This document shows, piece after piece, positions 1 through 10,929 of a stretch of DNA of 64,000 nt. Made by a program: the position numbers and the translations under genes. The stretch lies in assembly GCF_030463565.1 (NCBI RefSeq), contig NC_134644.1:154176191-154240190 (forward strand). Direction: 5' to 3'. Origin of the DNA: Pelecanus crispus (Eukaryota; Chordata; Aves; Pelecaniformes; Pelecanidae). The notes under the pieces are model-generated. The model did no database searches, had not been told where the DNA came from, and saw only the letters and a program-made list of their open reading frames with translations. Each line of letters begins with the position of its first letter. Position 1 is the first letter of the stretch.

Positions 1-3000
1 AATGATTCCAGTTCATAAAGCTGACATTTAATTGACATCAGAGTTAACCATTGATATCCTCAGCAGAGTTAGCCCAGCTTTCATGTTTTAATAACTGTGA
101 ACAGCATGGAGCCCCAGGTAGATTCCTTTCAAGGTAGATTCATTAGGGCAAAAAAGATCATCAGCTGTTGGTAATGGATTGTTTCTCAGTAAGATAAACG
201 CAAATTCAGACATGCTTTGATCTGCCAGTGTAGGCTTGTTTCAATGACAAATGGAGCAGGTGAGCCATGGTATCCTGATTATTCCTTTTACTTCTGTTTT
301 AAAAAAAAATCTTTGAAGACCACAAAGTGTTGGAAACACACTGTCCTATCCTCTAATGAGCAGTAGAAGTAATGAGATATCTCAAAACTCCCTCAGTGTC
401 CACCTACTTAGCGTATACTTGGCTGAACTTCATCTCATTCTTTCAAAGTGACATGTGGATTTGGTGTTTGGTGTCAGTAGAGAAATACTAGAAGCAGTTT
501 CCATCCATTTCCATCGTTCAGTCACTCATGCTGAGTGATAAGCACTGATCAGATCTGGGTATCTATTATGCTTTGTGATGAGCATATAATGAGATGGTCT
601 CTGCTTTGCTGTATTCTCCTCTAGTCCATGGGCAACATTCATAAAACAAGGATGAGAAAAGTTTGGTGATGGCCATTTGTTTGCTGCAGAAAAATTTATA
701 TGAAGGAAAAAATACTATGTGGCAATATCCTGTCATGTATGAAGGTGCAGCAGTGGTAATGGTAGAAGCCCAGCTTGCCCATAAAATTATGTATTTCCCT
801 GAAACCCCTTCAAGGGGTGTTCACATAGGGTGTGGGGTCTGCCTCTGTTCTTTCCCCTTCTGGTCAATAAGGGCTCTGCTCACAGGTACAGCTCTGGCTG
901 CAGCTGCCGCACAGGAATAAGGGAATCCTTATTCCCTATTAATTGAGAGATTGTATTTAATAGAGGCTTGCTGAAAGAAAACTGCTCCTTTGGTAAAGCA
1001 CAACATCTTTCTGTGGCTTTCACCTCCTGTTTGCATTGGCATCCTGAAATATGTTCGTTTGAAAAAGTATATAGTACCTTTCTATTAAAAAAAAAAAAAT
1101 CGTCGTTCTCTGTATCTTATTTACCAAAAGCACTCCTTCGTGCACCACTCCAGAGAGATAGAAGATTTCTGAACTCCTTGTGATTCTGTACTTCTCACCT
1201 TGTGACATTTTCTCACAGGAAATATTTGCAGGGTATGTGAACGTTGAGAGTTTGGTCTCAGTCCTTGTGATTAGCAACGGCTAAGATGCATGCAGTTTTA
1301 ATCTCAGAAAAAGTCGATTATGTGTTTCCTTTAATAACAGAAGTTATTTAAGTCTGGGCATCTTGTCTAGATAATATGATTACTTTGGGTTTAAATTGAC
1401 TAGAGCGCTGAACACAGTCACATGAATAGTGTGAACCTAGCCTCTCTAAACAGCTTGTATACAAAAGAGTGCAGATATTGGCATGTGATTATGAAATAAC
1501 TAGCATACATAATGATAATCAGATTTTTTAAAAAATAATTGTTCTTCTTTCCCTCAAGTGCCTCTCTAAATTCTGTCCAGTCCATCTTGTGAAAATTTCT
1601 GAAAGCCAGTTTATAGGAAGAGACTGTCTTCACAGAAATCATTACAGTTAACATGTGCTTTGCCACAATTTGGTGCATATTCTTAATAGTGAATGTAACT
1701 TACATAATGTACGAAGTATTTGGCAGATTTTTTGTTCTGTGCAGGCCTTTAATTCAGGATAAATGATCTGCTAGAGAACAAGGAATTGAACTTTCTACGG
1801 GATTTCTTAACGAAATCCTGTGGTCTTTGTTGTTTATGATGGCCTTGGATTTAACCCTTCCTCTCTTGTTTTGTCCATTATTATAGTCTGTGAATATGGA
1901 AGAGTAGACTTGGCAGAATATTGTGTTTTATTGTGTAATAATATTGAAAATCGAAATGAAATCTCATGTGTGTACCTAATTCACCCATTACAGTGTACTG
2001 CTAGAAGGGAAATGCTGTTAACTACAAGCTATGCGGAGATCATGCTGCAGACTTCTTTACGCGTGGCTCTTGTGCATCCTGCTACATTGCTGCTGTTTCA
2101 TAGGTCTAGCAACTCCTGTGAAGCCTTGTCCAAAATGGAGATTTTAATCAGGGGATGAAATCCAAGGACAACTGAAGTAACTTGTGAACTCCCATTGGAG
2201 TTAGGGTTTTTCTTATCCTGAATGGTGGCCAGAGCCCCGTGCAGTTCTCTCTCTCTCCGTCCCCCCTGCAAGCCTCTGAATGGAGATTAAAGTAGGGTCA
2301 GGAAGGGACTCTAGAAAAAAGCTACAGTTCTGAATAGGTGTTTGAATGCATAATCTATTTAGTGAATGCCTTCTCACTAGTAGTTTTCTAAGATGCTTAA
2401 ACCGTCTCAAATAGTGTGGGTACATCTGTTCTGATTTATATGATCTCAATATTCACATTATAATTGAAATGAAGCTAAGTTGATTCTAGATTTCAAAGTT
2501 GCTATTTTGCTTGTGACGTACAATTATTTCATGCTTTTTCTCTCTCTCTGAGTTGTATTTTTTCCTCAAACATTAGGAAGAGTCTACACTATCAGTTTAG
2601 ATCAAATAACTTCTAGTAGTACTTGGATTGATGCCTGTATAAGGTAGATAATATAGTACTATTGTAAATTGTGTTGGTAGGACTTGAAAGACTATAAACA
2701 ACCAGGATGCTGTTTTCAGGTTTCATCCAAAATGGATCCCACAGGAAGACCAGCCAACCCTGCAGCTTGCAGTTGTGGATTACTGCTTTAGGCAGCTGCC
2801 TATTGATTTTGGGGTGTGTCTGGCAGACCCAAACACACCAGACTTGCTGTGCATTCATAGCAGGCAAATGTGCTGCTTTCAGAATTCCAGTACTTGTCGA
2901 ATTGCTGTCTGGAACATGGAATTAAATACTGATTTAGCATTAACAGTTCAGGAGATGGTGATCTTAACATTGTTTTCTGTGAGGATGTTCTGCAAAACAT

Positions 3001-4103
3001 TTCTGTATATGTTGACGGACTGTAGTGCTGCTTGCCTAGTAAGAATGGATGGGTTAACTCCACCCCATGGGTTAAGGTTCTGGAGGAAAAAAGATACATA
3101 TCTTCTATACACAGGGTATGGTAGATAAGTATTTTGGGTAGGTAAGCAACTCTACTTAAGGAATGTTTGGTAGCACTTGGAGATGGAAAATATTAGTTAC
3201 CTTTATCGGAGTCTGTGTTAATATCAGCTAATTAAAACACTACCTCAGTCTGTTTCTTCCTCTCAAATAATTCATTATTTCATCTTTTTTAGCTGCAAAT
3301 TTATAATGATCTAGTGCTATGTGTGTTCAGAGGTCGTTATTGCATGTCTGCTAAATGTTTGCAGTACTGGATATTTAACATTTGCAGCTTATGGTGCTAA
3401 AAATCCTAGTCATCCATGTCATTCATGGGCAGAGTGTTCTTGTGACTGGTGTTTGTGACCTTGTTTTTCAGAAATACTTTGTATTCCAGAATGCTACTTA
3501 ATGTGTACTTAACTCTAAATAATGTAATGTGAAAATTTAATTCATTTACTGATTCATACGTGCTTTTGAGAGGTTTTTAAATTTTAACAAAACAAGAACA
3601 TAATGCAAATATCCAAAGTATTTGGGAGAGCGAGTTAAAAGAAAAAAGAAATAAATTAAAGAAAGCTAGTTTGAGATGGAAGCTGTAGTTTTAAGAAGCA
3701 TCTGGAGCCAAAATAACAGCTCACCTCTGGCAAAAGGGGAAGGGAGGGAGGGAGGTTCTGGCTTCTCCCTCTCATGCTCTGCTCCACTCACTCCCCTGTT
3801 CTTGCTACTTAAGCAAGTGCCACAGCTTTCCAGGTGATTGCCTGGCAGGTGGGGCCCACTCCCCAGAGCAGCAGAAGACCAGCTCGGGGGAGTGATGCTT
3901 CTTGCTGTGTCAGTGAGGCATAGAGCTTGATATCCAGAATCAGATAGTGCAGGGAAGACACAGGGCTAGTGCAGGCATGGTGGTGGGGAGGATGCAGAAA
4001 CCCTACCTGATTTTTGGGGGTTGGATTCTGAACTGCACCCTTCTTTAGGCTGAGACAATTAGATCTCCCATTTTAATTTAAGACCCCCCCCTTTTTTTTT
4101 TTT
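1..4103. other. No recognised gene; unique AT-rich DNA
   Basis: I see no gene, RNA or identifiable transposon here. Open frames are short (up to about 117 codons), overlap on both strands and resemble no family I know. The one distinct feature is a purine-rich run at 3736-3752 (GGGG-AA-GGG-A-GGG-A-GGG), which fits a canonical four-run G-quadruplex on the plus strand. A CT-rich stretch lies near 2538-2550. Confidence 0.6.
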
Positions 4104-5100
4104 TAGACTAGACTAGAATAGTTCAGTTGGAAGGGACCTACAATGATCATCCAGTCCAACTCTGACCCATTCAGGGCTGACCAAAAGTTAAAGCATGTTG
4201 TTAAGGGCTTTGTCCAAATGCCTCTTAAACACTGACAGGCTTGGGGCATCGACCACCTCTCTAGGAAGCCTGTTCCAGTGTTTGACCACCCTCTCGGTAA
4301 AGAAATGTTTCCTGATGTCCAGTCTAAACCTCCCCTGGCGCAGCTTTGAACCATACCCAGTGATAGTACATGTGGGAATCAGGGAGAAGACATCAGCACC
4401 TCCCTCTGTTTCGCCTCCTCAGGAAGCTGCAGAGAGCAGCGAGGGCACCCCTCAGCCTCCTTTTCTCCAAACTAGACAAACCCAAAGTCCTTCGTAGGAC
4501 ATGCCTCCAGCCCCTTCACCAGCTATGTTGCTCTCCTCTGGATGCATTCAAGGGCCTTCACGTCCTTCTGAAATCGCGGGGCCCAGAACTGCACACAGCC
4601 CCAGGGTGCGGCCGCACCAACGCTGTGTACAGCGGGATGATCGCCTCTTTTGCCCGGCTGGTTCCGCTGTGTTCGATGCACCCCAGGGTGCGGTTTGCCC
4701 CCTTGGCTGCCGGGGCACGCTGCTGGCTCACGCTGAGCCTGCTGCCGACCAGCACCCCCAGATCCCTTTCTGCAGGGCTGCTCTCCAGCCACTCCTCTCC
4801 CAGTTTATACTTGTGCCTGGCTTTACTCCGGCCTAGGTGCAGGATCCAGCATTTGGACTTGTTAAATTTCATCCCATTAATCATAGCCCAATGCTCCAAT
4901 CTATCAAGATCCCTCTGCAACGCTGCTTGTCCCTCAAGAGAGTCAACAGCACCTCCCAGTTTGGTGTCATCAGCAAGCTTGCTGATGGTGCATTCAACTC
5001 CTGCATCCAGAGCGTTGATAAATGTATTGAACAGGACTGGCCCTAGAACTGTGCCCTGAGGAGCATGGCTGGTGACCGGTCACCGGCGGGATGTAGCTCC
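4104..5100 (-). mobile_element. CR1 LINE, 5'-truncated, 3' part of ORF2 plus tail
   Basis: This is a chicken-repeat-1 (CR1) non-LTR retrotransposon copy on the reverse strand. Its 3' end lies at about 4104-4160, where the reverse complement carries the typical sequence 'GTTGGACTGGATGATCATTG' followed by a TAGTCTAGTCTA-like tail and a poly-A/T run. Reading from 4920 back to 4558, the frame encodes a CR1 ORF2 C-terminal segment with recognisable blocks 'MKFNKSKCWILHLG', 'LGEEWLESS' and 'DLGVLVGSRLSVSQQ'. It then shifts frame through 'GVVPL/IIPLYTALVRPH'. The 5' end stops inside the reverse transcriptase region, so the copy cannot move on its own. The 5' truncation point abuts the T-tract terminator of the tRNA-Leu gene. 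It is diverged from the other copies in the window and appears older. Confidence 0.93.
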
Positions 5101-5105
5101 AAAAA
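5101..5105 (-). terminator. RNA polymerase III terminator of tRNA-Leu
   Basis: On the reverse strand, five T residues begin six bases after the tRNA discriminator base (GCCCC then TTTTT). A run of four or more T is the normal RNA polymerase III stop. CR1 sequence begins directly after it. Confidence 0.8.
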
Positions 5106-5110
5106 GGGGC

Positions 5111-5193
5111 TGTCAGAAGTGGGATTCGAACCCACGCCTCCAGGGGAGACTGCGACCTGAACGCAGCACCTTAGACCGCTCGGCCATCCTGAC
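5111..5193 (-). tRNA. tRNA-Leu (anticodon CAG)
   Basis: This is an 83-nt class II tRNA gene on the reverse strand, starting GTCAGGATGGCCGAGCGG. The acceptor stem pairs GTCAGGA with TTCTGAC, including one G-U pair, and the discriminator base is A. The anticodon stem CTGCG/CGCAG encloses the loop TTCAGGT, which gives anticodon CAG and reads CTG leucine codons. A long variable arm (TCTCCCCTGGA) follows, as expected for leucine, and then the T arm with B-box GGTTCGAATCC. The A-box region TGGCCGAGCGGT is intact. The 3' CCA is not encoded, as is normal in eukaryotes. Compared with the vertebrate leucine-CAG gene I remember, the visible change is in the D stem, where GGC is GGT, turning G10-C25 into a G-U wobble. 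A T5 terminator follows. The gene looks functional, with no intron and no disrupted stem. A recently dead tRNA pseudogene remains possible but is not indicated. Confidence 0.95.
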
Positions 5194-6054
5194 TGACAGG
5201 ATTCTGCTCCTGCTACTGTATAATTTGTGTAATTGTAGATATTTTTAGTGGTGCTATACTGTACTATTTTTCTCATGCAGAGGATGTTAAAAAAAATATT
5301 CTGAACTAAAATGTGTATTGTGTTGAATCTAATGTAACTGTAACTAATGTAACTGTGATGTTAATTTGGTACGTGCAGCTGTTTCATTCTGTGAGTACCT
5401 GAGTCTTAGTATGTTGAGAAAGAAGCAGGGACTGTTGCACATAAATTACATATACCATGTAGCAGAAGTTTGAAGGTGTACAGAAATGAATAAAAATGCA
5501 ATAAGTTGCACAAGGGCATTGCTTAAGGCTGATTTATTTCCTGTAATGTGTATGAAAATCCCCTTGAGACAGGTACAAGTTATTTATGGTGAGAGTTCTC
5601 TGTGACATTTGAAAGGGGACTGTGACACTGAAATAAATTGTATGTCCCCATGCTGCATTTTTATAGAAGGAATTCATGTACTTGAAAGCTGCATCCAGGA
5701 AGCTCTAAACGTACAAATTTGGTCAGTATTTGGGAGTAAAAGTCAATACAGAAGGTAAGGAGGTATACTTGTTTGGGAGCATCATCTTCAAAATCTAACG
5801 GCTCTGTTTGGAATTTAAATTTAATAGAAAAATCAGATTTTGGAATGGGACAACCAGAAACTGACTATCAGAAATGGCAGGTATATCTCTGGCCCCAAAT
5901 GTAATTATTCCCCAGAACCTGAAGGAACAATATTTTCCAATGGCAAATACAGTCTCTACTACTAGATTGGTCAGAAATTGATATTTGGTGCTGGTATTGG
6001 AGGAAAACAGTTGCTACTCTTTGGAGAAATCAGTTCTTCTGGCTCCAGTTTGTC
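5194..6054. other. No recognised gene
   Basis: This is the 5' flank of the tRNA-Leu gene followed by AT-rich unique DNA. I see no open frame of interest and no repeat that I can identify. Confidence 0.6.
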
Positions 6055-6318
6055 AGTCTTTCTTGCCCTGGGGAGCCCAAAGTGCTGGACCCAGTACTCT
6101 GATGTGGTCTCACTGGTGCTTAGAGGGAAATAATGACTTGTCTTGACATGCTGGCCACATCCTTCCTTGGAGATACACAAGAGTTGACTGGACAAGGCCC
6201 TGTCTTGTCCTGACTTCAGAGTTAGGGCCAACATTGAAGACAGATCTACTCTGAGCAAGGTGTTAGAGCAGCTAAGTGCCAAAGGTCCCCTCAAGCCTAA
6301 GTTGTTCTGTGATTCTAC
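6055..6318 (+). mobile_element. Old CR1 fragment with inverted 5' segment
   Basis: Two abutting CR1 pieces face opposite ways. About 6055-6163 matches the late ORF2 region on the reverse strand (plus-strand words 'CCCAGTACTCTGATGTGGTC' and 'TCACTGGTGCT' correspond to the CR1 'VQYW...LVRPH' region). About 6164-6318 matches the CR1 3' end on the forward strand, running from 'CTTGGAGATACACAAGAG' through 'AAAGGTCCCCTCAAGCCTAA' to the short tail 'TTCTGTGATTCTAC'. The order and orientation fit a single insertion whose 5' part was inverted during integration. Both pieces are heavily diverged, so the copy is old. Two independent insertions are the alternative. Confidence 0.65.
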
Positions 6319-9300
6319 AATTATGTGCCATAATTTTGAACAATTTTATGTAACAACACTCTTACGAATTGAGAGTATTAATGCTGTATCTTGGATATGT
6401 TGTTAATGTGTCCTAAACCTTTGCATTTTTACCCTTGTACTCATTCTATGGCAACAAGTAGTCTTCTCTGAGTCCTAACTGTACGGAAAGACTAGCCTAT
6501 GTAACCAATATTTTTATAACATACTGGAAATTTTATTCTGCTTGTTATGATGGGAGACAGAAGGTATGCTGTAATGTATTTCAGCGTTCCAGTCTTGGAG
6601 AAAGAGTAGGCCTGGCTGACTGGGAGGGATTCCTTTATGGGCAGAGGTGCAATTTTCCCACATTGAGGATTAGTAATTATTAGTAATATTTCAATGCTGT
6701 GGAAGCAGGGACTTGGTAACAAAGGTCACAAAACCTGTTCATCTGGAGTCAATAGTTTTGCCCAAATTAGAGTCCTAGCCAATGGGGTGGTGGTGGGGTT
6801 TGTTTTTGTTTTTAGACCATAACTGGTGGAGTTGACAGAAACAGAATTATTGCAGTTTTGGTAAGTTGTCTTGTCCCCTGTAGCAAGATTAGCAGAGTCC
6901 AATAAGCAGAAATACAGATGGCAGAAGTGTGGCCATCAAAGGCTGCTCACAGAGTAGCAACTCCAGAATGCGCTGGGGTTGCAGCCTACACCCTTCCTCC
7001 TATCAGCACACAGCTGTGTGGGTCTTCAGCCAGCAGCTCCAAAACCTTATGTTCAGTACTTCAAGACACAGTGATGATGTAAAGCTGATTAAATAAATCT
7101 TGAATGGCTGGGAAAAGTAACTAAATAGGTCTTAATTTAAATCAAGTCTAAGTCATGAAGATAACATTACCTATTGGCTTCAAGACTCATGGATTGCACA
7201 AGGAAGGCTCTTCTTGCAGAACTAAGTGTGTACCAAACAGTGACCTTGGTGAAGAATCAGCCCAAGCCTACTCCTGGACAGCACCAGAGTCTCCTTTACC
7301 AGTGAGAATTTTTTGGCCCAGAACTTCAGTAGTTAACTCTCAGGCTGTTGCCCAAAACCTGCTGATCTGGCTAACTAGTTGGTCAAAATGTAGTGGTATT
7401 TAGTTTGCAAAGGGTGGATTCAACACCAATTGCTGACCTATGACTCAGTATGGCAACTGCTACTGGAAATTGACTGAATTGTGCTCTAGTAAACAAACTG
7501 GAAACCTCAATAAAAATTACGTATTTATAAAGATGTATGTATTCCCCAACTGCTTTGACACAGGCTTAACTAACTGCCTGTCCATCGCACAGCCAGACAT
7601 GTTGGACTTGAGGCAGGAGGTTGTTCTGTTGCAGGATGTTGATGGGCTCCAGGAAACGTGTTCCTCAGCCACTGAAAAGAAGTCCCTGTGATGTGAGGTG
7701 TACTGGTATTATCCATTGGAAGGGTTAGCTCTGCTGGTTCCTGAGTTGTCACAGATGAGTGGAATGTACCTCACTCAAATGCTAAACCCATACACGCTAA
7801 TGTGACAATGCCGGCAATGATCACACTGAATAATGGAGCTTTAAGTGCTGTTCACATTACAGTGAATTAATGGATTTAATCAGAGTAACAGGAAATGTTT
7901 TTTGGGGAAAACATCTTTCCTCAAATAGAACTCAATAAAATATTAGGATTTTTCTTGTATTTGTATTTTTTCCTCTTGTGAGTTTACAGCTATTATACCT
8001 GCCTGTAATGTCAGTTGATGAGGTCCATGATTTTGTGGATGTCACATGATGCTTCATAAAACTCTTTACAATTAGAAAGGGAAATAATGTTTGTAAATTC
8101 TGGTTTTATTTTGGGCAAAATTCAGAGATAACAGGTAGCAACAAGGAGGTTTCCAAATTCACAAGAGTGGCAAGACACCACACTTGGATGTGGGTACACA
8201 GTGTTTTCTGATTCTGCTCCAGCTTCTGGTTGTCATTCCCTAAACACTTTCTGCAGAAAGAGATTTAACTCAAGACCATTTACAGCTGAAATGAAGTGCA
8301 GAATGGTCAACTAAGCTGGCAGGTCTTGGGGCTGTAACCCAGCACAGCTGGGAAGAGAAAGTAGTATGTACTCATTGCCTAAGCTTAGATCCATACAACC
8401 CTGCCAAAAACCAGTGAAGATGCAGGGGTCTGAATTTAGCGGTGCTATGCAGTTTTAATACTGAATTTGAAATTGTTCTTGTAGATGTGATGGTAAAGCT
8501 TACTGTGCCGTAGTGATTTACACTGATGTCAGTGTACAGTAGCAGTCAATCTATTTAAATGATCTGGGTCCAGCATCTCCAGCATTGGAGATGAAAAGCA
8601 TCACAACATCCCTTAATATCAAAGGCCTCTCTCCCCCTGTTTCTATCCCTCCTGTGTCACTTGATAGCCCCTCCTTGGCCATTCTGGGTTTCTCTCCTGC
8701 TTTAATCAAAGCCATTCACAAAATGAGAGCATCTTTTGTGCTTTTGTGCTGTTCTTTCTCTGAATAGGAGAGTTGTTTTCCTCCTTATGTTTCAGGGCTC
8801 TCCCTGTGGGCCCTGAAATACTAATACTAATTCAAAAAGAATGGCTGAATCCTGTGGGACCAGTGCATCTCCTTGCAAAGAGAAAGCTGAGTATGTTATA
8901 TGGATGATAATGAGGTTAAACGTGGTCAAGTGGAGACGTGCTTTAAAAATACGATGCCTTTTCAATATTTTTATAACTTCACTTTTTGCCCCTAGTTCTG
9001 CAAATGCAAATGTGCTTAACTTTACAGGTATCACTACAGGTATCCTGTTGTCAGACCCTTTTGGTTGCACAAACAGTAATAGAAAGCAATGCATAGATGC
9101 ATAGACTCAAAACGTTGCCAGGAACCTGGGAAGTTCTCTTGCTGTTCCATGTAATCTTTAGGGACCAGATTCACTCCCTTATATTAAAAATCTATCTATA
9201 TCAGTAGCAGAAACAGATTGCGAGCTAGAAACAAGACTGCTGTGCATCAGATCCATGTCAGCTCAGCTGCCAGCTGTCTTTGCAGCAGAACTTCAAGACT

Positions 9301-10588
9301 TGTCGTGGTTACAGGTTGGAATGGGCTTGAGTAGTAATAGAGGCTTTGTCCTGGGTATATTCCAGCCATTCTAGTCAGAATTAGAGATTTGAGGGGGGCA
9401 GCTGAGGAAAAAAAAAAAAAAATCTTTGTCTTACCCTATTCACATGGGTCTTCTCTATGAAATAACTCATCCTCAAAACACCTTACAAGTACAAATGCTC
9501 GTAAACCTCCTTTGAATTAAGTACATTCCCTTAAATTCCCAAAATTAGTAAACTATGTTTGAAGATACAAAGCAGATTAAATGTGTAGAACCCTGTGGTG
9601 GTTATAGGAAATTTGGAATACTAGAGAAGGCTGGCATAGCATGTCTGCACTCTGTGATGATAACAGAAAATGCCTCAGGAGCGTATGTTATCAGCAGGAT
9701 CCAGAAGAGGTACAGCAGCTGTGTGTGTGGAAGGGGAGGGAGAATTCCGTCTAGCCCCTGAAACTGATGCCGAGTATCAGCTTTTTCTCCCTTCCCAAAT
9801 CACTATTTCGTCACGAACTTGAGCACCTACTGGAGAGCTCTTTGCTCTGTGATTGCTGCCTGTTGAACCGGAATAATTTTTTTCTGAATACTTTTAATTC
9901 CAAAGTGTAAATTGGGGAGTTCTTCAAGACAAAAAGATAGAACTGCCTTTGTTTTAATAATCATGTCTGCTGTTCACAAGAGTCATGAGTATGGGCTTTT
10001 GTTCCTGTTTAGGGTAAGGTGTTAACAACTGTGAGGATAGTGAGTGGATTTCTTGTCCACTTTCATTAGAATAAATGCAAATGTAAAGCCAAGCTCAGTC
10101 CTGTTCCCGACCTGTTCTCTTTCTGTCCGGTAACCTTTCAACTCCCATGGATAAAAATAGTTACATTTATGACTGTAAATACAGGGCATGGATGTGGGTG
10201 TGTATTTAACATGGTTGCAGTAAAAGGTAACTTGACAGCTGACACTGGGGCAGGACCTGACCTGCAAAATCCTAATTGCTAATTAATGAGTAAGCATCTA
10301 ACCTGACTTTCAGCTTCCAGCTCAAGTGTTGTAGCAATGAAAGATAGCCTTGTGCTTGTTTGGAAAAGAAAAAGAAAAAAAAAAAGAATCTGTAAATCAT
10401 TGGAGATGTGGTAAGCATGGACATAACTCATAATGATATAATAACTATATTTTATTGGTAACAGAGAATTTATTTTAATTTTTAGATGACAAATTCCTAA
10501 AATATTTCAAGCACAACTGCACACTGATACTCTGTTAAGTTCTGTCGTTATGTATAAAGGCAATAACAAACAAATTATTGAAGCTGAA
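6319..10588. other. No recognised gene; unique DNA
   Basis: I found no gene or clear transposon in this stretch. It contains A-rich runs near 9408-9422 and 10368-10384. Open frames reach about 107 codons, are scattered on both strands and show no known domain. Confidence 0.55.
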
Positions 10589-10929
10589 TAGAATCATAGA
10601 ATCATAGAATGCTTTGGGTTGGGAGGGACCTTTAGAGGCCATCTAGCCCAACCCCCCTGCAGTGAGCAGGGACAGCTTTAACCAGATCAGGGTGCTCAGA
10701 GCCCCAGCCAACCTGACCTTGAATGTTGCCAGGGATGGGGCCTCCACCACCTCTCTGGGCAACCTGTTCCAGTGCTTCACCACCCTCATTGTAAAAAATT
10801 TCTTTCTTATGTCTAGTCTAAATCTATTCTTCTTTAGTTTAAATCCGTTATTCTTTATCCTGTCACAACAGGCCTTGCTAAAAAGAATCTCCCCATCTTT
10901 CCTATAGGCCCCCTTTAAGTACTGGAAGG
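10589..10929 (-). mobile_element. CR1 LINE, short 3' fragment (same subfamily as 44.4 and 46.6 kb)
   Basis: This is a reverse-strand CR1 3' fragment. Read on that strand it ends 'GGTTGGGCTAGATGGCCTCT', then 'CCCAACCCAAAGCATTCTAT' and two ATTCTATG-type units. Just upstream it carries 'CTCACTGCAGGGGGGTTGGG'. The same 3' end is present at 44.4-45.0 kb, at 46.6-46.8 kb and in the tail of the SINE at 20.64 kb, so all four belong to one tail lineage. The short coding remnant corresponds to the extreme C-terminus of ORF2 ('[20 protein letters not shown]'-like in the sister copy). The 5' end is cut at about 10929, where the next CR1 begins. Confidence 0.93.
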
